Shown: piece by piece, positions 12,958-16,849 of the stretch
Layout: each line of letters starts with the position of its first letter
Numbering within the stretch: position 1 is the first letter of the stretch
NCBI GenBank assembly: GCA_030043835.1
Contig: JASHWY010000039.1
Location: 1 to 16,849 of the forward strand
Reading direction: 5' to 3'
DNA: 16,849 bases
From: Thermoplasmata archaeon
GTDB lineage: Archaea; Thermoplasmatota; Thermoplasmata; Lutacidiplasmatales; UBA184
Notes under the pieces: generated by a model
Seen by the model: only the letters and a program-made list of their open reading frames with translations
Databases searched by the model: none
Told to the model about the DNA's origin: nothing
Translations under genes and position numbers: made by a program

Positions 12958-14103
12958 GTGGGCTTTCGGAAACTCTCCCAGGTCCTCCGCTCGGCCGCGC
13001 CGTCCCACCGGAAAATCCTCTACCTCGAGGGCTACGTCGACTCGGCCAACCTGTACGCTCTTGACGGAGAGCCGCTCGTCCTCGTCGACGCGGGGAACGA
13101 TTCCACCGCCTTCACCGACCTCGCTCGGGCCGGTCACCCGCCGTTCACGATCCGGCGGATCGCCCTGACCCACGGCCACTACGATCACGCCCTCGGAATC
13201 CTCGATCTCCTGAACCGATACGAGTCGCTCCGCGGTTCCCTCGAAGTGCTGATGCACGAGGACGGCCCGGCGACGCTACAGAACTTGGTCCGGGAAAAGG
13301 GCGGCACGATCCGCACCATCGCCGACGGGGAGCGGCTCGACCTCGCGGGCCTTTCGATCGAGGTGCTGCACACCCCCGGGCACACGGTCGACAGCGTCTG
13401 CTTCTACGAAGGAGAGTCCCGAACGATGTTCACCGGGGACACCGTACTGACCGTGGAAGGTTCCCTCCCCATGCCCGATCCGGCCGCCGGTGGAAGCTTA
13501 GCGGCGTACCTTGCGTCCCTTCGGAGGCTCTCGACCCTCGACATCGACTTCGTTTGCCCCGGGCACGGACGGCCGCGTCGTACCCGCGGACGAGCGTACG
13601 TCCGGGGGGTCTACGAGGAGGCCCTGCGGAGCGTCAAGGGGCCGAAGACGAGCTGGAAGGACGGCGCGGCCAAGCTGATGGCGAACGGTCTCCTGGCGGA
13701 GGCGGTCTTCTGCTGCGATAAAGAGCTCGAGCTCGATCCCACGAACCAGGACTGCCTCGAGATGAAAGCGTCGTGCTTGGGCGACCTCGGCCGCCTCGAT
13801 GAGGCGAATGCGCTCTACGATTCGGTCCTGTGCCGGGGCGTCCGAAGCTCCTCGATCCTCACGGGGAAAGGATTCACCTTGCTTCGGCTCGAGCGGTTCC
13901 CCGAGAGCCTCGAATGCTTTGACGAAGCATTGGCGAGCGCTCCGGGCTCCCCGGAAGCCGCGGTCGGCAAAGGGTTCGCCCTCTTCTGTCTCGGGCGACA
14001 AGACGAGGCGCTCGACATTCCGGAGTTCGAAAAGGCGTTCTCGAGCAATCTCACGGAGGAGGTTCGAAAGCGGTTCGAGAGTCGGCATCAAGGCGGCGCG
14101 TGA
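12958..14103 (+). CDS. Metallo-beta-lactamase-fold hydrolase fused to TPR repeats
   Basis: 381 residues from GTG 12958 (GGGGCGGT just upstream). Residues 20-220 are a metallo-beta-lactamase fold with all metal ligands: THGHYDH (His72, His74, Asp76, His77), His142 in HTPGHT, Asp161 in FTGDT, and His203 in CPGHG. This is the glyoxalase II/quinoprotein-type hydrolase pattern. Residues about 230-370 are three to four TPR-like repeats (LLAEAVFCCDKELELDPTN; LGRLDEANALYDSVL; LERFPESLECFDEALASAPG; LGRQDEALD). TPRs normally mediate protein contacts, so the enzyme may be held in a complex with other cluster products. Substrate unknown; thioester, lactone or phosphodiester hydrolysis are all possible. 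It starts 10 bases after the previous gene. Confidence 0.85.
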   Translation: MGFRKLSQVLRSAAPSHRKILYLEGYVDSANLYALDGEPLVLVDAGNDSTAFTDLARAGHPPFTIRRIALTHGHYDHALGILDLLNRYESLRGSLEVLMHEDGPATLQNLVREKGGTIRTIADGERLDLAGLSIEVLHTPGHTVDSVCFYEGESRTMFTGDTVLTVEGSLPMPDPAAGGSLAAYLASLRRLSTLDIDFVCPGHGRPRRTRGRAYVRGVYEEALRSVKGPKTSWKDGAAKLMANGLLAEAVFCCDKELELDPTNQDCLEMKASCLGDLGRLDEANALYDSVLCRGVRSSSILTGKGFTLLRLERFPESLECFDEALASAPGSPEAAVGKGFALFCLGRQDEALDIPEFEKAFSSNLTEEVRKRFESRHQGGA

Positions 14104-14122
14104 CGCACGGAGTTCCGACCCC

Positions 14123-14482
14123 GTGAGCGAACCGGCTCCCCCGTATCATCGTGAGCTCGTGGAGCGGGGGAGCCACTACGCGATCTTCCTCATCTTCCTC
14201 GAAATGCCAGGGGCCCATCACCGGGGCTTTGTGGTGGAGAGGGGAACGATCGTCGTGCCGAAGGGCCTGATCGCGGGTCATGTACGGAGCTTAAGCCTCG
14301 AGAACGTGGAGATGGTCGTCGCGCCACCGGCGGACTCGAACGCGATCCTCATGGTGAGAGTGCGCGGCGACGAGGCCGAGGCGACCATCGACCGTGTCGC
14401 TCGGGAGGCGTTGGGCTATCTCCGCTCCCAAGGATTTTTTTCCCCGGCCGACGAGCCGCCATCGTCCGGACGTCCGACATGA
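14123..14482 (+). CDS. Small conserved-looking protein of unknown function (last gene of cluster)
   Basis: 119 residues from GTG 14123, which follows GGAG by 9 bases and lies 19 bases after the MBL-TPR gene. The frame is open further upstream within that gene, but earlier starts would give a large overlap. The centre alternates strand-like segments (HYAIFLIFLEM; HRGFVVERGTIVVPKGL; VEMVVAPP; AILMVRVRG) and ends in a helix (ATIDRVAREALGYLRSQGFF), suggesting a compact alpha/beta domain. No motif or family is recognised. It closes the cluster, and the next gene has its own promoter. Confidence 0.6.
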   Translation: MSEPAPPYHRELVERGSHYAIFLIFLEMPGAHHRGFVVERGTIVVPKGLIAGHVRSLSLENVEMVVAPPADSNAILMVRVRGDEAEATIDRVAREALGYLRSQGFFSPADEPPSSGRPT

Positions 14483-14568
14483 AAGCGGACGGGCCGGATC
14501 CGTCCGAGCCGGATACCCCGTCCCCCGGAGCGAGCTCCTTCACTCGTCGGGCCCTGCGGAGCACCCCA

Positions 14569-14577
14569 GGTATAACC
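14569..14577 (+). promoter_or_regulatory. TATA-like box for the haloacid dehalogenase gene
   Basis: GGTATAACC is centred 34 bases before GTG 14607. It implies a transcription start near 14599 and a leader of about 8 bases. The gap between this gene and the cluster (14483-14606) contains no gene. Confidence 0.5.
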
Positions 14578-14606
14578 TTCTCCGGTCTTTCGGGCTCGGT
14601 GATACC

Positions 14607-15278
14607 GTGAAGGCCCTTGCGTTCGATGTCTACGGCACGCTGTTAGACTTTACGCGGCTCGAGGAGCCCCTTAGAGCCGTGACGGCGGACCCCACGGCGT
14701 TTTCGGCCACGTGGCGGTCGAAGCAGTTGGAGTACAGTTTCCTCCTTACCATCGTCAATCGCCACGTCCCGTGGAACGAGGTGACGCGAAGAGCGCTGCG
14801 GTGGACGGCCTCCCGGTTCCATGTTCCGCTGGACACGAGCCGGGAAGCCGAGTTGGTGGCCCGTTGGAACGAGCTCCCGGCGTACGCGGACGTGAGGCCG
14901 GCTTTGGAGAAGCTTCGAGCTCGACGCGTTCCTCTCGTAGTGCTCAGCAACGGGGATCCGGCGATGTTGGAAGCCGGCACCACTCATGCGGGACTCCGAC
15001 CGTACTTCTCGGAGCTCATCAGCGTGGAATCCGTCGGTACGTTCAAACCGTCGAAAGCGGTGTACGAGTTGGCTGCCCGCCGCCTTAAGCTCGGACTCCA
15101 AGACGTCGGCCTGGTATCCGCGAACCCGTTCGATGCGTTGGGCGCGAAGGCCGCGGGCCTTCGAGCGATCTGGCTTAACCGCTCGGGGGCCACCTTCGAC
15201 CCGCTCGACCTCGCGCCGGACTTTGAGCTCCACTCGTTCGGCGAGATTCCCGAGCTCCCGGAACTCGAGCCAGCGTAG
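14607..15278 (+). CDS. L-2-haloacid dehalogenase (HAD superfamily, type II)
   Basis: 223 residues from GTG 14607, chosen because it starts directly at the first HAD strand and lies just after a TATA-like box. FDVYGTLLDF holds nucleophile Asp7 in the D-x-Y-G-T form typical of 2-haloacid dehalogenases. The other residues known from the Pseudomonas sp. YL enzyme also line up at a near-constant offset: Thr11, Arg37, Ser114/Asn115 (LSNGDPAML), Lys147 (FKPSK), Tyr153, Ser171, Asn173 and Asp176 (VSANPFDALG). It should hydrolyse short L-2-halocarboxylic acids such as chloroacetate to hydroxy acids, although some relatives with these residues act on other substrates. No transporter or further haloacid gene is adjacent. 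Confidence 0.86.
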   Translation: MKALAFDVYGTLLDFTRLEEPLRAVTADPTAFSATWRSKQLEYSFLLTIVNRHVPWNEVTRRALRWTASRFHVPLDTSREAELVARWNELPAYADVRPALEKLRARRVPLVVLSNGDPAMLEAGTTHAGLRPYFSELISVESVGTFKPSKAVYELAARRLKLGLQDVGLVSANPFDALGAKAAGLRAIWLNRSGATFDPLDLAPDFELHSFGEIPELPELEPA

Positions 15279-15434
15279 CCCGCGGGCTGCGGCGGGTCCG
15301 CTCGTTGGCAATTCGCCTTGAGTTGCGGTGGTGAGCTCGCGAGCCGTCTCGGCCTCGAGCGTCGAACGAGTTCTCAAGGACTCCGGACGAGCGAGAGCGA
15401 TAGCCGGCCCGCCGGTCTCCTCGCCTCAGCAAGG

Positions 15435-15444
15435 ACAAATACGG
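15435..15444 (+). promoter_or_regulatory. TATA-like box for the DUF169 gene
   Basis: ACAAATACGG is centred 25 bases upstream of ATG 15464, exactly the spacing of a leaderless archaeal transcript. The remaining bases of the 185-base gap (15279-15463) show no gene. Confidence 0.5.
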
Positions 15445-15463
15445 TCGACGCCCAGTCGAGCGT

Positions 15464-16246
15464 ATGGCGCAAGTGGATGAGGTCCTAGCCCTCGATAGTG
15501 CGCTTCAGAAGTACGTTCGACCTCCGACGTTCCCGGCGGGCGTGCGACGAATCCGTTCTGACACCGATATCCCTTCGACGGCCAAACGCCCGCTCCGCGA
15601 CCTGGGGGTCCGCGTCGCGATCTGCCAGGCTCTCGGGATCGCGCGAAAGTACGGTTGGACGCTGGCCGTGAAAGGGGAGGACATCTCCTGCCCCATCGCT
15701 TCCTTGGTCCACGGGTTCGATGAGATGACGGACGCCTTCCTTCGAGGGCAGAGCTACGAGGGAATGTACAACGTCTCTCTCGAGGCCGGGAAGAAATCGG
15801 CGGACCAGGTACCGAAATGCTCGCTTCACGAACAGGAGGGGTACGTGATCGGGCCCCTCTCGCGACGGGAGTACGAGCCCGAGGCCGCGGTGGTCTATGG
15901 CAATCCGGCCCAGATTCTCCGTCTGATTCTTGCTTACCTTTGGAAGCGAGGCGGGAGGATGTCCACCTCCACCTCGGGCGCGGTCGATTGCGCCGACGTC
16001 GTGACGCAGACCTTTCGGACCCAAGAGAGCCAGTACGTACTTCCTTGCTACGGGGACCGAATCTTCGGGGGGACGTCGGACGAAGAGATGATCTTCACCA
16101 TCCCGAGGCATCAGTTCGGCGAGATTCTCGAGGGGCTTCAGGGGACGCACAAAGCCGGCATTCGCTACCCCATCCCTTCGTATCTGAGGTTCGAGGGGAC
16201 CTTCCCGGCCAAGTACGAGGAAGTGAGAGGGAAACGCGCCCCATAG
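15464..16246 (+). CDS. DUF169 family protein
   Basis: 260 residues from ATG 15464, probably leaderless. The DUF169 pattern is clear: GPLSRREYEPEAAVVYGNPAQILRLI, then STSTSGAVDCADVVTQTF, then QYVLPCYGDRIFGGTSDEEMIFTIP, then a late EILEGL helix. Conserved cysteines lie near 76, 119, 175 and 195, in the contexts DISCPIA, PKCSLH, VDCADV and LPCYGDR. The family (once called ArCR-like) is common in archaea and anaerobes. Its function is not established; the cysteines suggest redox, metal or cofactor handling. It does not appear to share a promoter with its neighbours. Confidence 0.82.
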   Translation: MAQVDEVLALDSALQKYVRPPTFPAGVRRIRSDTDIPSTAKRPLRDLGVRVAICQALGIARKYGWTLAVKGEDISCPIASLVHGFDEMTDAFLRGQSYEGMYNVSLEAGKKSADQVPKCSLHEQEGYVIGPLSRREYEPEAAVVYGNPAQILRLILAYLWKRGGRMSTSTSGAVDCADVVTQTFRTQESQYVLPCYGDRIFGGTSDEEMIFTIPRHQFGEILEGLQGTHKAGIRYPIPSYLRFEGTFPAKYEEVRGKRAP

Positions 16247-16312
16247 GCAGGAGAGATTCCGCGAGGACCCTCGTCGGTCGGGACGAACGCACTCACCGAG
16301 CCTGATTGGAAC

Positions 16313-16390
16313 GCATCCTTCGGGTGCCCCGCGGGCGCGCGACCGGCCACCTAGGGTCGCAGGGGAGGGAGGCGCAAGCCCCAGCGCCTC
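16313..16390 (+). other. Three consecutive small hairpins between genes
   Basis: GCATCC/GGGTGC (16313-16318 and 16322-16327, loop 3, one wobble pair), GCGACC/GGTCGC (16339-16344 and 16355-16360, loop 10) and GAGGCGC/GCGCCTC (16369-16375 and 16384-16390, loop 8) lie in a row in the 209-base gap after the DUF169 gene. They do not fold as a tRNA. They could be the structured 3' end of the DUF169 transcript, a small RNA, or chance in GC-rich sequence. Confidence 0.25.
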
Positions 16391-16422
16391 GCGAGCCGCC
16401 GAGATGGGTCGCCATTACTAGG

Positions 16423-16433
16423 TCTTATATCGG
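16423..16433 (+). promoter_or_regulatory. TATA-like box for the alpha/beta hydrolase gene
   Basis: TCTTATATCGG is centred about 28 bases upstream of GTG 16456, consistent with a leaderless or nearly leaderless transcript. It is the clearest AT-rich element in this gap. Confidence 0.5.
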
Positions 16434-16455
16434 ACGTCCCTCGAGGTGGGTTGCC

Positions 16456-16849
16456 GTGACCCGCCCGAAACGGGAGCCGAAACGCGGGTTGATCCTCAGT
16501 CGTCCCACGGACCTCTTGGCTTCGGACGGCTCGCTGATCCCGGCCCTCTACGTGAGGAGGACCGAGGAAGTGTCGTCCCCGGGTCTCGTCTGGTTTCACG
16601 GCTTTGCCAGCTCCAAGTTCAAAGCCGCCGGGATCGCGCTCGCGCTAGCCGAGAAGGGCTTTCCCACCCTGATCCCCGACCTGCGGGGCCACGGAGAGCA
16701 TCCCGCGCCGTTTGATGAACACGTCGCCGAGGAGGCTCGGGGTGCCGTGCGGTGGATGAAGGCTCGGAACCCGAAGGTGTTCGCTTTGGGTTCGAGCCTG
16801 GGCGGCCTTCTCGCCGTGACCTCCTCCGCCGATTTCGCGATCGCCCTCA
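16456..16849 (+). CDS. Alpha/beta hydrolase, N-terminal part (runs off window end)
   Basis: From GTG 16456 the frame stays open to the last base, giving 131 residues of an incomplete protein. Visible marks: VWFHGFASSK (residues 45-54) with the oxyanion His-Gly, LIPDLRGHGE (72-81), and the nucleophile elbow GSSLGG (112-117) with Ser114. The order and spacing are those of serine alpha/beta-hydrolases of the dipeptidyl-peptidase or BAAT/esterase-like type. The acid and histidine of the triad would lie beyond the window. The substrate is unknown. The start is supported by the TATA-like box 28 bases upstream and the absence of a better upstream start. Confidence 0.8.
   Translation, partial: MTRPKREPKRGLILSRPTDLLASDGSLIPALYVRRTEEVSSPGLVWFHGFASSKFKAAGIALALAEKGFPTLIPDLRGHGEHPAPFDEHVAEEARGAVRWMKARNPKVFALGSSLGGLLAVTSSADFAIAL

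Noticed and set aside
13799..14122. Upstream extension of the last cluster gene into the MBL-TPR gene
   Set aside because: The extension overlaps clear TPR-coding sequence in another frame and reads as Arg/Ser-rich noise; GTG 14123 with GGAG upstream is the better start.
16306..16397. tRNA cloverleaf from the three hairpins
   Set aside because: Stem and loop sizes do not match D, anticodon and T-arms, and there is no T-loop or acceptor pairing.
1..16849. CRISPR arrays, insertion sequences, prophage genes
   Set aside because: No spaced identical repeats, transposase, integrase or phage structural proteins were seen in any frame.

Overview
The window reads as a GC-rich archaeal chromosome, most plausibly a high-GC lineage of Thermoplasmatota; the phylum is inference. 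The archaeal signs are short AT-rich TATA-like boxes about 24-30 bases upstream of the start or putative transcription start of many genes, several near-leaderless starts, frequent GTG starts, and families common in archaea (KaiC/RadA-like domain, DUF998, DUF169, VapBC, tandem U32 proteins, PAS-only protein). No rRNA, complete tRNA, CRISPR array, transposase or integrase was found.

Layout. 1-315: 3' end of a D-2-hydroxyacid dehydrogenase gene, whose stop codon overlaps that of a convergent 898-codon gene for a membrane-anchored, coiled-coil protein with a degenerate KaiC-like domain (312-3008, -). Upstream of that, on the same strand, is a SAM methyltransferase (3044-3967, -). A shared AT-rich promoter region near 4040 separates it from a possible 47-codon small ORF and a DUF998 membrane protein (+). 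5042-9882 (-) is the most interesting block: an AroQ chorismate mutase, then three consecutive U32-family proteins (UbiU/UbiV/TrhP-like, one with the exact UbiV cysteine spacing), then an aldehyde dehydrogenase. Prephenate, the product of chorismate mutase, is needed by characterised bacterial U32 RNA hydroxylation enzymes, so this may be an archaeal oxygen-independent hydroxylation system.

10133-10816 (+) is a VapBC toxin-antitoxin pair with its own TATA box and palindrome, flanked by 11-bp direct repeats; the right-hand copy sits in a tRNA T-arm-like sequence. A PAS-only protein (-) follows. 11566-14482 (+) is a tight six-gene cluster: a zinc-ribbon protein, a five-cysteine small protein, a helical small protein, a protein with two AbrB-like halves, a metallo-beta-lactamase/TPR fusion, and a small unknown. 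I cannot name its pathway. Last come three independently promoted + strand genes: an L-2-haloacid dehalogenase with a full catalytic residue set, a DUF169 protein, and the 5' part of an alpha/beta hydrolase cut by the window edge.

No gene-free stretch exceeds 300 bases. The largest gaps (9284-9555, 9883-10166, 11351-11565, 16247-16455) hold promoters, small inverted repeats and no convincing gene.
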